Of a stretch of 48,808 nt of DNA, positions 7,674 through 16,743 are shown piece after piece; position 1 is the stretch's first letter, and every line of letters begins with the position of its first letter. Location: assembly GCA_017694565.1 (NCBI GenBank), contig JADIMR010000010.1, positions 1 to 48,808 on the forward strand, written 5' to 3'. The notes beneath the pieces are model-generated. The model saw nothing but the letters and a program-made list of their open reading frames with translations, did not search any database and was not told where the DNA came from. A program made the position numbers and the translations under genes. This DNA is from Candidatus Enterocola intestinipullorum. Its GTDB lineage: Bacteria > Bacteroidota > Bacteroidia > Bacteroidales > Paludibacteraceae.

Positions 7674-8390
7674 TTACATTGTCAATTCGCAACTCAGGCA
7701 AACGTCGCCTTTCCCGTTTCTCAATACTACCGTGGTCTTATCTGCCTGTTTTTTGTAAACCGTCGGATAAATCTTGTCGCCTGATTTTGCGGGGATTTTA
7801 TATTCTGCCCGCATTATTTTAGGATACACTTCCTCGTCCAAACAATCTGTTACCATACGGATATACTGGGCGTTGTTCGTATGTCCGTAGCTGTCGATGT
7901 GCGAGCGGTATATTGTGAAAGGGTCTTTGACGTCCCCATCCAAGTCGGGAATCGCGACCTTTCGGGGCAGGTATTCCATGCCGTCGAACTTTTTTTCTAT
8001 CAGCACGTCCTTTATGGCTTCGTCCGGTATGTGCGCGGGTAGTCCGCTTGCAAGGTCCACGAATGCTCCGCCGGCGTATGAAGCAGCCAAGACTTCCATT
8101 GAGGCCTTGTCGTAAACCACGGTGTTGCGGTAACCGATGAAACGGTTTAAGGAATACACCCATGTACGTACAACTATATCCTGTTCGAACACGGGGATTT
8201 TGTACAAGTTGCACTGCCTGCATGTGAGGAACATTCCCATGCCGCGCTTGTCCAACTCGTGCATCATGCCGTCCTGCCCCAACAAGTGCACGAATGAACA
8301 GTCTTGCATGTAAGTTATTATCGAGGCGTATTTGGCTTTGAAATCCGCATTGACTTCGCTATGCGCCACTTGCCTTTGTATTTCTACCAT
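7674..8390 (-). CDS. Acyl-ACP thioesterase family protein
   Basis: This 238-residue protein has a double hot-dog layout like the acyl-ACP thioesterase family (PF01643). The N-terminal half contains MQDCSFVHLLGQDG and FLTCRQCNLYKIPVFEQDIVVRTWVYSLNRFIGYRNTVVYD. The C-terminal half contains the active-site-like segment IDSYGHTNNAQYIRM, with the Asp and Asn/His positions of the family. Such enzymes hydrolyse acyl-ACP to free fatty acid in the cytoplasm; chain-length preference cannot be read from sequence. It is convergent with korB. About 200 bp of repeat-like sequence separate it from the upstream minus-strand pair, so it probably has its own promoter. Confidence 0.85.
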   Translation of the reverse strand: MVEIQRQVAHSEVNADFKAKYASIITYMQDCSFVHLLGQDGMMHELDKRGMGMFLTCRQCNLYKIPVFEQDIVVRTWVYSLNRFIGYRNTVVYDKASMEVLAASYAGGAFVDLASGLPAHIPDEAIKDVLIEKKFDGMEYLPRKVAIPDLDGDVKDPFTIYRSHIDSYGHTNNAQYIRMVTDCLDEEVYPKIMRAEYKIPAKSGDKIYPTVYKKQADKTTVVLRNGKGDVCLSCELTM

Positions 8391-8550
8391 TTTACCAATT
8401 AAAAATGCAAAATTTAAAATTATAAACGCCGGTTACTATAATAATCGGTTCATAGTTTTCTACTGTATAACCTGTAACCTATTATCGGATTTACCATGAT
8501 CTAATTGGTTATAGGTTGCAGGAATACCGGAATCAATTGGCCTCGCCGGA
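8391..8550. repeat. Short intergenic repeat patch
   Basis: An AT-rich block, AATGCAAAATTTAAAATT (8404-8421), resembles one near 48078. TGTAACC-type heptamers are at about 8464-8482, with an inverted counterpart near 8508-8522. No gene was seen. Confidence 0.5.
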
Positions 8551-8619
8551 GCGAAGCATGGAATTAGGATATTTGTAAAAAAGCAAAACTTTTTACAAAT
8601 ATCCTAATTCCAGCTTCGC
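8551..8619 (-). terminator. Long hairpin mirroring the 3' end of the DUF59 gene
   Basis: Bases 8551-8581 and 8590-8619 are reverse complements with a single-base bulge and an 8-nt loop (8582-8589). On the minus strand the left arm contains the last eight codons and stop of the DUF59 gene, and the right arm is a mirrored copy downstream. T-rich sequence in the loop-proximal stem could allow termination. The design matches the hairpin at 3846-3898. Confidence 0.6.
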
Positions 8620-8904
8620 TTCCTCGCTCATCATGTCCTTGTTCCATACGGGGTCGTAAACTATGTTCACCGTAACGTTTTCCACGCCTTTCACGCTTTG
8701 TACTTTTTGTTTCACGTCCTCGGCAATGAAATCGGCCATCGGGCAGCCGGGTGCTGTCAATGTCATGTCGATTGCCACGTCCTTGCCGTTCACGTCTATT
8801 TTATAGATTAATCCGAGGTCGTATACGTTTACAGGTATTTCCGGGTCGAAAACCGTTTTCAGCATACGGACGATTTCTGATTCTGTTTCCAAAAAATCAC
8901 TCAT
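8593..8904 (-). CDS. DUF59/MIP18 family metal-sulfur cluster assembly factor (SufT-like)
   Basis: This 103-residue protein is essentially one DUF59 domain: FDPEIPVNVYDLGLIY (19-34), then DMTLTAPGCPMADFIAEDV with conserved Cys54, and VNIVYDPVWNKDMMSEEAKLELGY at the end. Family members such as SufT and the eukaryotic MIP18 assist maturation of Fe-S proteins in the cytoplasm. No other suf gene is adjacent. The start codon overlaps the stop of the upstream PP-loop ATPase gene by 4 bp, so the two are translationally coupled. That partner's product is likely to carry an Fe-S cluster if it works like TtcA, which gives a plausible functional link. Confidence 0.9.
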   Translation of the reverse strand: MSDFLETESEIVRMLKTVFDPEIPVNVYDLGLIYKIDVNGKDVAIDMTLTAPGCPMADFIAEDVKQKVQSVKGVENVTVNIVYDPVWNKDMMSEEAKLELGYL

Positions 8905-9677
8905 TGTTTATCTATTGTTTTTGGCAGGTAACCCGTTTGCACATTTGACATCGCGCCCCATATACTGTGCCTTGCTTCGGGATTGAGTTCCTGCATCTGT
9001 GAAAAAATAGCATCCATCTTGTCGCGGTTGCTTTCGCGTTCGTGCGGGCAGGTCTTGCTTTGGCTTTTGAAACCGCTCAACGCCGCGTAATGCTTGATTT
9101 CCGCTTCCGTGCAGGTGCAAAGCGGCCTGATTATCGAAAGAGGCATCTTGTCCATTTTCAACAGCGGAGGCATCGTGGCGAAGGCCCCTTGGAAAACCAA
9201 GTTCATCAACATGGTTTTTATAATGTCGTCCTGATGGTGTCCCAAGGCTATCTTGTTGCAATTGCGTTCTTCTGCGGTTTCGAAAAGCAATTTCCGCCTG
9301 TTCCACGAACATGGGAAACAAGGTGATTTCGTTTTTCCGGCACCTGCCGGAATTTCCGTTTCCTTGTAATGGAAAACGATTTTCCGCTCCCGGCAGAAAT
9401 CACGCAAGTAATCCGTGTCGCTTTCGTACCCGATTCCCCTCATTCCGACATGTATGGCTTCCACGCATATCGACGGTTTGAATATGGCTGCCCGCCGTGA
9501 CATCATGTCGGCGAGTACCAAGGAGTCCAACCCTCCCGACAACCCGACAAGGATCCTGTCCCCGTCGTCCACAAGCCCGTAATCCTTCATTGCCTTCGAA
9601 CAACGCGAAAACAACTTGAAGCGCGACCGTTCAAGCTCCTTGTTTCCAATCATTATGTCATCAGGATTTCTATCCAC
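8901..9677 (-). CDS. TtcA-like PP-loop ATPase (tRNA thiolation family)
   Basis: This 258-residue ATP-pyrophosphatase family protein has a PP-loop SGGLDS at 47-52, the CxxC pair CFPC (120-123) followed by WNRRKLLFETAEE, and GHHQDDIIKTMLMNLVFQG. These are the hallmarks of TtcA (tRNA 2-thiocytidine synthesis) and close relatives, which bind an Fe-S cluster with the CxxC plus a third Cys; Cys in SKTCPHE is a candidate. The exact tRNA position cannot be told from sequence. A second in-frame ATG at residue 9 (base 9653) is an alternative start. It is divergent from mutA across a 107-bp promoter region and is the first gene of a two-gene operon with the DUF59 gene. Confidence 0.85.
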   Translation of the reverse strand: MDRNPDDIMIGNKELERSRFKLFSRCSKAMKDYGLVDDGDRILVGLSGGLDSLVLADMMSRRAAIFKPSICVEAIHVGMRGIGYESDTDYLRDFCRERKIVFHYKETEIPAGAGKTKSPCFPCSWNRRKLLFETAEERNCNKIALGHHQDDIIKTMLMNLVFQGAFATMPPLLKMDKMPLSIIRPLCTCTEAEIKHYAALSGFKSQSKTCPHERESNRDKMDAIFSQMQELNPEARHSIWGAMSNVQTGYLPKTIDKQ

Positions 9678-9694
9678 GAACCACTAACTAAATG

Positions 9695-9743
9695 CAAAAG
9701 TAATCTTTTTTGGCTTGCCTAATTCCCAATTTTTATAAATTTG
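9695..9743. promoter_or_regulatory. Divergent promoter region ttcA-like / mutAB
   Basis: Plus strand: TAAATTTG at 9736-9743 with TTG at 9715-9717 (18-bp spacer) points to mutA. Minus strand: the complement of 9695-9702 reads TACTTTTG, a -7 element pointing to the PP-loop gene; no good -33 was found for it. Confidence 0.6.
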
Positions 9744-9784
9744 CAAGGATATAGCGAAAACAAATACTTTATACGGTATATATC

Positions 9785-11653
9785 ATGGCAGAAAACAAAT
9801 TGCATTTTTTGGACGACTTTCCCGCGATTAGCACGCAGGAATGGATGGACAAGATTACGGCCGACTTGAAAGGGGCCGATTTCAACAAAAAACTGGTGTG
9901 GCGCACGACGGAGGGATTCAATGTCATGCCGTTCTATCGTGCCGAAAACTTGGAAGGTTTGCAGACCACCGCTTCCGCTCCCGGAGAATTCCCGTTCGTA
10001 AGGGGAAACAAGGGGGATAACAGCTGGATGGTGAGGCAGGATATCCGTACTTCCGATGCTGCGGCTGCTAATGCCAAAGCCAAGGAGTTGGTTCGCAAAG
10101 GTGTGGATTCGATAGGATTCAAACTTGACAAAAAGGAATTGTCGGCAGACTACATTTCCATACTTTTGGATGGGTTGGATGCTTCAAAAGTCGAACTCAA
10201 CTTCAAGGTTTGCCTGCGCAAATGCGCCGAACTCGCAAGTCTGCTCGTTTCTTATTTTAAAGGCACGGGGGCTGGACTTTCTTCATTGAAACTATCCATC
10301 GAATGCGATCCCCTTTCCAAAATGCTTGTGAAAGGCAAGGATTTGTCCAATGAAACCATTACCGGAATAATCAGCGAAACGGTACGCAATGCCGCCGGAA
10401 TTCCATCGATGGAAGTTGTCGGCGTAAATGCGGAATGTCTTGCCAATGCAGGTGCTTATTGTTCACAGGAACTGGGTTATGCTCTTGCATGGGGCGCGCA
10501 GTATATGACATGGCTTACCGATGCGGGTTTCACGGCAGACGAAGCCGCGCGACGCATCAAATTCAATTTCGGGATAGGCGGCAATTATTTCATGGAGATA
10601 GCCAAATTCCGGGCCGCCCGCCTGTTGTGGTCGAAGATTGTCGAGGCATACGGCATCGGGGACAAGGACAGCGCGAAGATGGCAATACATGCTACCACGT
10701 CCACGTTTAACATGACGACATTCGACGCATACGTCAATCTGTTGCGGACACAGACTGAAGCAATGAGCGCGGCCATCGCGGGTGTCGATTCAATGACAGT
10801 GCTGCCTTTCGATTTGTCATATAAGGCATCAGATGATTTCTCGGAACGTTTGGCAAGGAACCAGCAATTATTGCTCAGGGAAGAGGCGCATTTTGACAAA
10901 GTGGTCGATCCCTCGGCGGGTTCGTATTATATCGAGAACCTTACCTCCATGCTTGCAGGTGAAGCATGGAAGATATTCTTGTCGGTCGATGCTGCCGGAG
11001 GTTTCTTCAAGGCGGTTGTCGACGGCAGCGTTCAGGATGCGATGGAGGCTGTTTCCCAAAAACGCAAAAGCGATGTGGCCACCCGCCGCGAAGTTTACGT
11101 GGGTACGAACCAATTCCCCAATTTCACGGAAAAAGCGGAGGACAAAATCGAAACGCAGGCTTGCTCTTGCAAATGCGGTTGCGGTGATGATGAAAAAACA
11201 TCCATTAAAACCCTTCCGAAGGACAGGGCGGCTTCCGAATTCGAGGCCTTGCGGCTTGAAACAGAGAAATCGGGAAAAACGCCGAAAGTATTCATGCTTA
11301 CCATAGGCAATCTTGCAATGAGGCTCGCACGTTCGCAGTTCTCCTGCAACTTCTTCGCTTGCGCAGGTTGCCAGGTAATCGACAATATAGGATTCGAAAC
11401 CGTCGAGTCGGGAGTCGAGGCCGCGCAAAAAGCGGGTGCCGATGTCATAGTGCTTTGCTCCTCGGACGATGAATATGCACAATACGCGCCCGAAGCTTTC
11501 AAAGCGGTCGCAGGCAGGCAGTTGTTTGTGGTTGCCGGCGCTCCGGCCTGCATGGAAGACTTGCAAAAGCAAGGTATCGAGAATTTCATACACGTAAAGG
11601 TGAACGTACTCGAAACATTGAAATCGTTTAACTCCAAATTGTTGAAAAAATGA
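9785..11653 (+). CDS. mutA: Methylmalonyl-CoA mutase small (beta) subunit
   Basis: This 622-residue non-catalytic partner of MutB forms the heterodimeric adenosylcobalamin-dependent mutase that interconverts succinyl-CoA and methylmalonyl-CoA. The TIM-barrel half contains [22 protein letters not shown] and GVEAAYC-type segments such as [12 protein letters not shown] and [21 protein letters not shown]. The C-terminal Rossmann-like half lacks the DxHxxG cobalamin motif, as expected for the small subunit. An unusual Cys cluster C-S-C-K-C-G-C occupies residues 460-466 in the linker between the halves. The stop overlaps the mutB start by 4 bp. Length matches the family. Confidence 0.96.
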   Translation: MAENKLHFLDDFPAISTQEWMDKITADLKGADFNKKLVWRTTEGFNVMPFYRAENLEGLQTTASAPGEFPFVRGNKGDNSWMVRQDIRTSDAAAANAKAKELVRKGVDSIGFKLDKKELSADYISILLDGLDASKVELNFKVCLRKCAELASLLVSYFKGTGAGLSSLKLSIECDPLSKMLVKGKDLSNETITGIISETVRNAAGIPSMEVVGVNAECLANAGAYCSQELGYALAWGAQYMTWLTDAGFTADEAARRIKFNFGIGGNYFMEIAKFRAARLLWSKIVEAYGIGDKDSAKMAIHATTSTFNMTTFDAYVNLLRTQTEAMSAAIAGVDSMTVLPFDLSYKASDDFSERLARNQQLLLREEAHFDKVVDPSAGSYYIENLTSMLAGEAWKIFLSVDAAGGFFKAVVDGSVQDAMEAVSQKRKSDVATRREVYVGTNQFPNFTEKAEDKIETQACSCKCGCGDDEKTSIKTLPKDRAASEFEALRLETEKSGKTPKVFMLTIGNLAMRLARSQFSCNFFACAGCQVIDNIGFETVESGVEAAQKAGADVIVLCSSDDEYAQYAPEAFKAVAGRQLFVVAGAPACMEDLQKQGIENFIHVKVNVLETLKSFNSKLLKK

Positions 11654-13776
11654 AACCCGATTTTTCAGGAATAAACATAAAAGAAGTAGCCGCTTCACAA
11701 TTCGGAGGGGCGAATGAAGCCAATTGGCTTACTCCCGAGCAAATCCCGGTCAAGAGCGTTTATTCGCAAGATGACATAAAGGATTTCGAGTTCTTGAATT
11801 ACGCCGCAGGCCTCGCGCCTTTCTTGCGCGGACCGTACAGCGGAATGTATCCTATGCGCCCGTGGACGATACGCCAGTATGCCGGCTTTTCCACGGCCGA
11901 GGAATCGAACGCTTTCTACCGCCGCAATCTGGCATCCGGGCAAAAAGGGTTGTCCGTGGCGTTCGACCTTGCCACCCACAGGGGTTACGATGCCGATCAT
12001 GAGAGGGTAGTCGGCGATGTCGGCAAAGCAGGCGTTTCGATATGCTCCGTCGAGGACATGAAAGTCCTTTTCAACGGCATACCATTGAATAAGATGTCGG
12101 TGTCCATGACCATGAACGGTGCGGTTTTGCCGATAATGGCATTCTACATCAACGCGGGATTGGAACAAGGCGCGAAACTGGAAGAAATGGCCGGTACCAT
12201 ACAAAACGACATCCTCAAAGAATTCATGGTGCGCAACACTTATATTTATCCGCCGAAATTCTCGATGAGGATTATTGCCGACATATTCGAGTACACCTCC
12301 AAACACATGCCCAAATTCAATTCTATTTCCATTTCGGGCTACCACATGCAGGAAGCAGGCGCTACCGACGACATAGAATTGGCTTATACCCTTGCGGACG
12401 GGTTGGAATATATCCGTACAGGCGTAAATGCGGGATTGGACATAGATGCGTTCGCTCCCCGCTTGTCTTTCTTCTGGGCAATAGGCATGAACCACTTCAT
12501 GGAGATAGCGAAGATGCGTGCGGCACGTATGTTGTGGGCCAAGATAGTCAAGCAGTTCAATCCCAAGAATCCCAAATCGCTTGCGCTCCGCACGCACAGC
12601 CAGACTTCGGGATGGTCGCTTACGGAACAGGATCCGTTCAACAATGTCGGACGTACATGTATCGAAGCTATGGCGGCCGCTCTCGGACATACCCAGTCAT
12701 TGCATACCAACGCCTTGGACGAAGCAATCGCGCTTCCTACCGATTTCTCGGCCCGTATTGCCCGCAATACCCAGATTTACATACAGGAGGAAACCAAAAT
12801 CTGCAAGCAAATCGACCCGTGGGCAGGTTCGTATTATGTGGAAAGCCTTACCAATGCCATAGCCAACAGGGCATGGGAACACATACAGGAAGTGGAGAAA
12901 CTCGGCGGCATGGCCGCAGCCATCGAAACGGGCATTCCGAAAATGCGTATCGAAGAGGCGGCTGCCCGTACACAAGCGCGTATCGACTCGGGACAACAGA
13001 AGATAGTGGGCGTAAACGAATACCGTTTGGACCACGAAGACCCGATTGACATCCTTGAAGTCGACAACACGGCAGTCCGTACCATGCAGATAGAAAGGCT
13101 TAAACAGCTTAAAGCAAACCGCGACAATGCGGCAGTGGAACGTACTCTCGACGCTATTACCAAATGCGTGGAAACAGGCGAGGGCAATTTGCTCGAATTG
13201 GCCGTGGAAGCTGCCAAGGTAAGGGCTACTCTCGGTGAAATATCCTACGCATGTGAAAAAGTGGTAGGCAGATATAAAGCAACAATCAGAACAATTTCAG
13301 GCGTGTACAGTTCAGAATCAAAACAAGACCCCGATTTCGCAAGGGCAAAACAGCTGACAGCGGAATTCGCGAAACGCGAAGGCCGCCAGCCGCGTATAAT
13401 GATAGCCAAAATGGGACAAGACGGACACGACCGCGGTGCAAAGGTGGTAGCCACCGGCTATGCCGATTGCGGTTTCGACGTGGACATGGGTCCCTTGTTC
13501 CAGACACCTGCGGAAGCAGCCAAGGAGGCTGTCGAAAACGATGTGAACGTGCTTGGTGTTTCCTCGCTTGCAGCCGGTCATAAGACTTTGATACCGCAAG
13601 TTATCGAAGAACTTAAAAAACTCGGACGCGAGGACATCGTGGTTACGGCAGGCGGCGTAATACCCGTACAGGATTACGATTTCCTGTATAAAGCGGGCGT
13701 TGCGGCGATTTTCGGACCCGGAACACCTGTCGCAAAGTCGGCGGCGGCTGTCATGGACATACTGCTTGCTGAATAA
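11650..13776 (+). CDS. mutB: Methylmalonyl-CoA mutase large (alpha, catalytic) subunit
   Basis: This 708-residue subunit binds substrate and adenosylcobalamin. The TIM-barrel domain has [56 protein letters not shown] and [19 protein letters not shown]. The C-terminal cobalamin domain carries the base-on motif DGHDRG (Asp591, His593, Gly596), in which His ligates cobalt, then [16 protein letters not shown] at the end. With MutA it works in the succinate-propionate pathway. Neither the epimerase nor the MeaB/ArgK chaperone is adjacent. It is followed by an intrinsic terminator. Confidence 0.98.
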   Translation: MKPDFSGINIKEVAASQFGGANEANWLTPEQIPVKSVYSQDDIKDFEFLNYAAGLAPFLRGPYSGMYPMRPWTIRQYAGFSTAEESNAFYRRNLASGQKGLSVAFDLATHRGYDADHERVVGDVGKAGVSICSVEDMKVLFNGIPLNKMSVSMTMNGAVLPIMAFYINAGLEQGAKLEEMAGTIQNDILKEFMVRNTYIYPPKFSMRIIADIFEYTSKHMPKFNSISISGYHMQEAGATDDIELAYTLADGLEYIRTGVNAGLDIDAFAPRLSFFWAIGMNHFMEIAKMRAARMLWAKIVKQFNPKNPKSLALRTHSQTSGWSLTEQDPFNNVGRTCIEAMAAALGHTQSLHTNALDEAIALPTDFSARIARNTQIYIQEETKICKQIDPWAGSYYVESLTNAIANRAWEHIQEVEKLGGMAAAIETGIPKMRIEEAAARTQARIDSGQQKIVGVNEYRLDHEDPIDILEVDNTAVRTMQIERLKQLKANRDNAAVERTLDAITKCVETGEGNLLELAVEAAKVRATLGEISYACEKVVGRYKATIRTISGVYSSESKQDPDFARAKQLTAEFAKREGRQPRIMIAKMGQDGHDRGAKVVATGYADCGFDVDMGPLFQTPAEAAKEAVENDVNVLGVSSLAAGHKTLIPQVIEELKKLGREDIVVTAGGVIPVQDYDFLYKAGVAAIFGPGTPVAKSAAAVMDILLAE

Positions 13777-13831
13777 GCCGGCTTTGAAGCAAGCGGCCAA
13801 GTCATTCCAAATATCTTGGTATGATGGGATC

Positions 13832-13867
13832 AAAGCCCGCCTTGGGAAGCAAGGCGGGCTTTTTTTG
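13832..13867 (+). terminator. Intrinsic terminator after mutAB
   Basis: AAAGCCCGCCTT (13832-13843), a 7-nt loop, and AAGGCGGGCTTT (13851-13862) form a perfect 12-bp stem running into T's. Confidence 0.92.
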
Positions 13868-13879
13868 TCCAAAACAGAG

Positions 13880-14034
13880 TGGAAATTCGACAAAGTTCCT
13901 GCACTTGGAAACTTTGACGGTGAAATAGTTTCCTGTAATGTGTTGAGGTTCAATGATTAAACTTTATTTAACTTGTAAAACGCTTAGATTTTGTCTAAAA
14001 AATCACAAGGATTTGAAGTATTGATATATCTTTG
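13880..14034 (+). promoter_or_regulatory. Promoter and candidate operators of the TetR-efflux operon
   Basis: TATCTTTG at 14027-14034 is a good -7 element; no convincing -33 box was seen. Upstream are palindromes that could bind the TetR protein: GGAAACT (13907-13913)/AGTTTCC (13927-13933), with a related GGAACTTTGTCG on the minus strand at 13888-13899, and TTAGA-N5-TCTAA at 13984-13998. Assignment as operators is inference from position and symmetry. Confidence 0.45.
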
Positions 14035-14061
14035 TCGCGGAATAATTGAAAAATCGGAAGT

Positions 14062-14724
14062 TTGCTCGAACTCAGAAAGGAAATAATTCGCACCTCGCGG
14101 GACATGTTCATGAAATTCGGCATCCGCAGTGTCAGCATCGAGGATATATGTAACGAAGTACACATATCCAAGAAAACTTTTTATACCGTGTTCAAGCAAA
14201 AGGACGATCTCGTTTGGGAAGTCTTGGAGCTGATTTCGCGGGAAGATTGCGACGTACCTCCCGTGGACAAGATGGACAGGACGCGGAACGTCGTCGATGT
14301 CGCAATGGCTTTCCGTACTCCTTCGGTCCGCAAGCAAAATTCCAAGTACCGCAAATTCTTGCGCGATTTGGTGAAATATTACCCGGAACTTAAAAATCTA
14401 TATAACGAAAAACACCGCGACGAGGTTTTGCGCGCATTGGCGGCTTATATGGAATTGGGTGGGGAGCAAGGCATGTTCCGCCAAGAATTGGCGCAACAGG
14501 AAAATATTTATTCCCTTGTCGTGGTAATGGAGATGATAGTGTCGATGCAGGAAGTGATAGCCAAAACCGAGAAATCGGAAGAACGCCTGCTATTGTCGGA
14601 AGCCGTTGCCGATTCGTTTTTAAGGATTTGCTGCACTGCCGCCGGAATCGAATATTACCAAAGGAGATACCTTGACGGCGGCGGACAGGATACTGGCAAG
14701 ACAAAACAAAACAATATAAACTAA
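14062..14724 (+). CDS. TetR/AcrR family transcriptional regulator
   Basis: This 220-residue regulator has an N-terminal TetR-type DNA-binding domain (RDMFMKFGIRSVSIEDICNE, then VHISKKTFYTVFKQKDDLV, residues 14-52) and a longer helical ligand-binding C-terminal part. I keep the TTG at 14062 as start because residues from there match the family's first helix (LRKEIIRTSRDMF) and the -7 element at 14027-14034 gives a short leader; the first ATG is at residue 15. It sits three bases before the TolC gene and heads the efflux operon, so it probably represses its own operon and releases it on binding a pump substrate. Confidence 0.9.
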   Translation: MLELRKEIIRTSRDMFMKFGIRSVSIEDICNEVHISKKTFYTVFKQKDDLVWEVLELISREDCDVPPVDKMDRTRNVVDVAMAFRTPSVRKQNSKYRKFLRDLVKYYPELKNLYNEKHRDEVLRALAAYMELGGEQGMFRQELAQQENIYSLVVVMEMIVSMQEVIAKTEKSEERLLLSEAVADSFLRICCTAAGIEYYQRRYLDGGGQDTGKTKQNNIN

Positions 14725-14727
14725 GAA

Positions 14728-16053
14728 ATGAGGAAAAAATTCGCATTATTGGCTGTGGCAATAGCTTTGTGCCTGTCCCTTACGGTATCGGCGCAAGATG
14801 CGGCCAGCGGCCAAGACCGTCCGGCTTCCATGTCCGTGTCGATAAAGGAAGCGCAAGATTACGCCGTAGAAAACAACAGGACTTTGGCCAATGCGGCCCT
14901 GTCGGTCAAGCAGCAGCGTGCAGCCCGCTGGCAGACTATCGCTACCTTGTTGCCACAGGCCTCCGCGAGCCTTGGTTACTCGAACTATTTCGGTTACCAG
15001 ATAGGCTTGGGCGAGCAAATGGGCGGCGCGTCAATCCCTATGCCGTCGCAAGGCGACGTTTCCGTCAGTGTGGCTTGGGCTTTGAATGCCAGTTCGATCG
15101 TTGCATCCATAATCAACACGCAGGCAATGGAGATGGCCGACATCCAGCGGCAGCAAACAGAGCAGGACGTAACGTCCAATGTGTTGGTAACTTACGTTTC
15201 AATTTTGGTTTCCGAAGGCAATATAGACCTGCTTAAACGTAATTTGAAGAATATGGAGTACCTGTTGCAAGTTTCCGAAAATTCGACCAAGGTGGGGGTT
15301 ACGGAACAAGTGGAGACCGACCAAATTCAAGTGCAGGTGGCACAGTATAAGAATTCCATATTGACGGCAGAGCGGAACCGCGAGGTATTGTACAACATGC
15401 TCAGGCTTTACATGGGATTGGGCGTGGATACTGAACTGGCACTTACGCAAACGCTTGACGAAGTCCTGAACATGGACGAGATAATGACCATTCTCAATTC
15501 CGAAATCAATTTGGCCGACAACTACGATTACCAGGTTTCCAAAAAGAACGAGGAGATGGCCAAGAAGCAGATAGCTCTCAAAGCAATGGATTATTTGCCG
15601 TCCATAACTGCCAATTATTCATATACGGCCAAGAAATATCTTGACGGAGAAGGCGGTTTCGACATGACACCTCCTAATTATGTAGGCGTTACGTTGAACG
15701 TTCCGATTTGGTCGTCGGGACAGAGGGCGGCAGCCATTACGGAAAGCAAGCTGGCGTACCGTGCCGCGCAGAATACTTTGGCAGATACGGAAGACCAGCT
15801 TCGCTTGCAAGACAGCCAATACCGTTTCAATCTGGCCAACGCCATAGACGATTACACCGTCCAAAAGAATAACGTGGACGTTTCGGAGCGTGTTTTGCAG
15901 AACGTTTCCAAGAAATACGAGTTCGGCTACGCATCCAGCGTCGAGGTTACCAATTCGAGCCAGGATCTGATAACCGCACAGACCAATTACACCACTGCGG
16001 TCTATAATTTGGTAGAGGCATACACCAATTTGAAGAATTTGCTTAACAGATGA
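14728..16053 (+). CDS. TolC family outer-membrane efflux protein
   Basis: This 441-residue protein has an N-terminal signal peptide (KKFALLAVAIALCLSLTVSA, cut near residue 22). Two repeats of the outer-membrane-factor fold follow, with the long helical segments rich in Gln/Asn/Ala expected of TolC (AVENNRTLANAALSVKQQRAARWQTIATLLPQASASLGY; LEVTNSSQDLITAQTNYTTAVYNLVEAYTNLKNLL-like C-terminus). TolC trimers form the exit duct of tripartite pumps. It is encoded between the TetR gene and a small outer-membrane barrel, upstream of the adaptor and RND pump, so it is the likely dedicated channel for this pump. Confidence 0.93.
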   Translation: MRKKFALLAVAIALCLSLTVSAQDAASGQDRPASMSVSIKEAQDYAVENNRTLANAALSVKQQRAARWQTIATLLPQASASLGYSNYFGYQIGLGEQMGGASIPMPSQGDVSVSVAWALNASSIVASIINTQAMEMADIQRQQTEQDVTSNVLVTYVSILVSEGNIDLLKRNLKNMEYLLQVSENSTKVGVTEQVETDQIQVQVAQYKNSILTAERNREVLYNMLRLYMGLGVDTELALTQTLDEVLNMDEIMTILNSEINLADNYDYQVSKKNEEMAKKQIALKAMDYLPSITANYSYTAKKYLDGEGGFDMTPPNYVGVTLNVPIWSSGQRAAAITESKLAYRAAQNTLADTEDQLRLQDSQYRFNLANAIDDYTVQKNNVDVSERVLQNVSKKYEFGYASSVEVTNSSQDLITAQTNYTTAVYNLVEAYTNLKNLLNR

Positions 16054-16082
16054 TACTCACTAATCCTTAAACATAATTCAAA

Positions 16083-16718
16083 ATGAAAAAATTAATTCTT
16101 GCCGCCGCATTCATGATGGTTTCCGTGGCGGGTTTCGCTCAAGCATCACTTGGTATAAAAGCCGGATACAAGACTTCACTCGGTTTGGATCAGAACTGGC
16201 AAAGCGTGCAAGGTCTGGGAGAAAGTTTCCGAAAGGATGTTTCCCAAGGCTTCAACGTGGGTTTGATGTCGCGTTTCGGTTATAGGGTCTATGCGCAAAT
16301 AGAGGCGTTGTACAGCTATCAGAAAACAGCATACAATGCCCTCGATGGCGGAAATGTCATTGCGGGAGAAACCTTCGAAGAGCATTCTTTGGAAGTCCCC
16401 GTGATGTTCGGCGCGAAACTCGTCGAGACCCGCAACTTCAACCTGCGCCTGATGGTAGGTCCTACTTTCTGCTTCAACCTCGGCGACACTCCTGCCGATT
16501 TCGCAAGTTGGGACTTTAACAAACGCACAGTGTCGTTCGGTTTGGACTGCGGCATAGGCGTTGACATTTGGGTATTCGCCATAGATTTGAGGTACAAGCT
16601 GTTGCAGCAGTCTTACGATTACACGTTCAACAGCCAAGCCCTGAATACTAGCCCGATAAATGCGTTCGAAGTGTCTTTGGGCTGGAAATTCTTCGATACC
16701 ACCAAAGGCAGGAGATGA
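16083..16718 (+). CDS. Outer-membrane beta-barrel protein (PorT/OmpA-like fold)
   Basis: This 211-residue protein has a clear signal peptide (KKLILAAAFMMVSVAGFAQA) and a series of short alternating amphipathic strands ending in aromatic residues (SLGIKAGYKTSLGL, NVGLMSRFGYRVYAQIEALYSYQ, NLRLMVGPTFCFNLG, GLDCGIGVDIWVFAIDLRYKL). The last strand, FEVSLGWKFF, is near the C-terminus, as in the Bacteroidota porin-family beta-barrels (PF13568/PF13505 type). The function is unknown. It lies between the TolC and adaptor genes with small gaps and so is presumably co-expressed with the pump. Confidence 0.85.
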   Translation: MKKLILAAAFMMVSVAGFAQASLGIKAGYKTSLGLDQNWQSVQGLGESFRKDVSQGFNVGLMSRFGYRVYAQIEALYSYQKTAYNALDGGNVIAGETFEEHSLEVPVMFGAKLVETRNFNLRLMVGPTFCFNLGDTPADFASWDFNKRTVSFGLDCGIGVDIWVFAIDLRYKLLQQSYDYTFNSQALNTSPINAFEVSLGWKFFDTTKGRR

Positions 16719-16743
16719 CAAACAACAAAACAATAATAACGCC

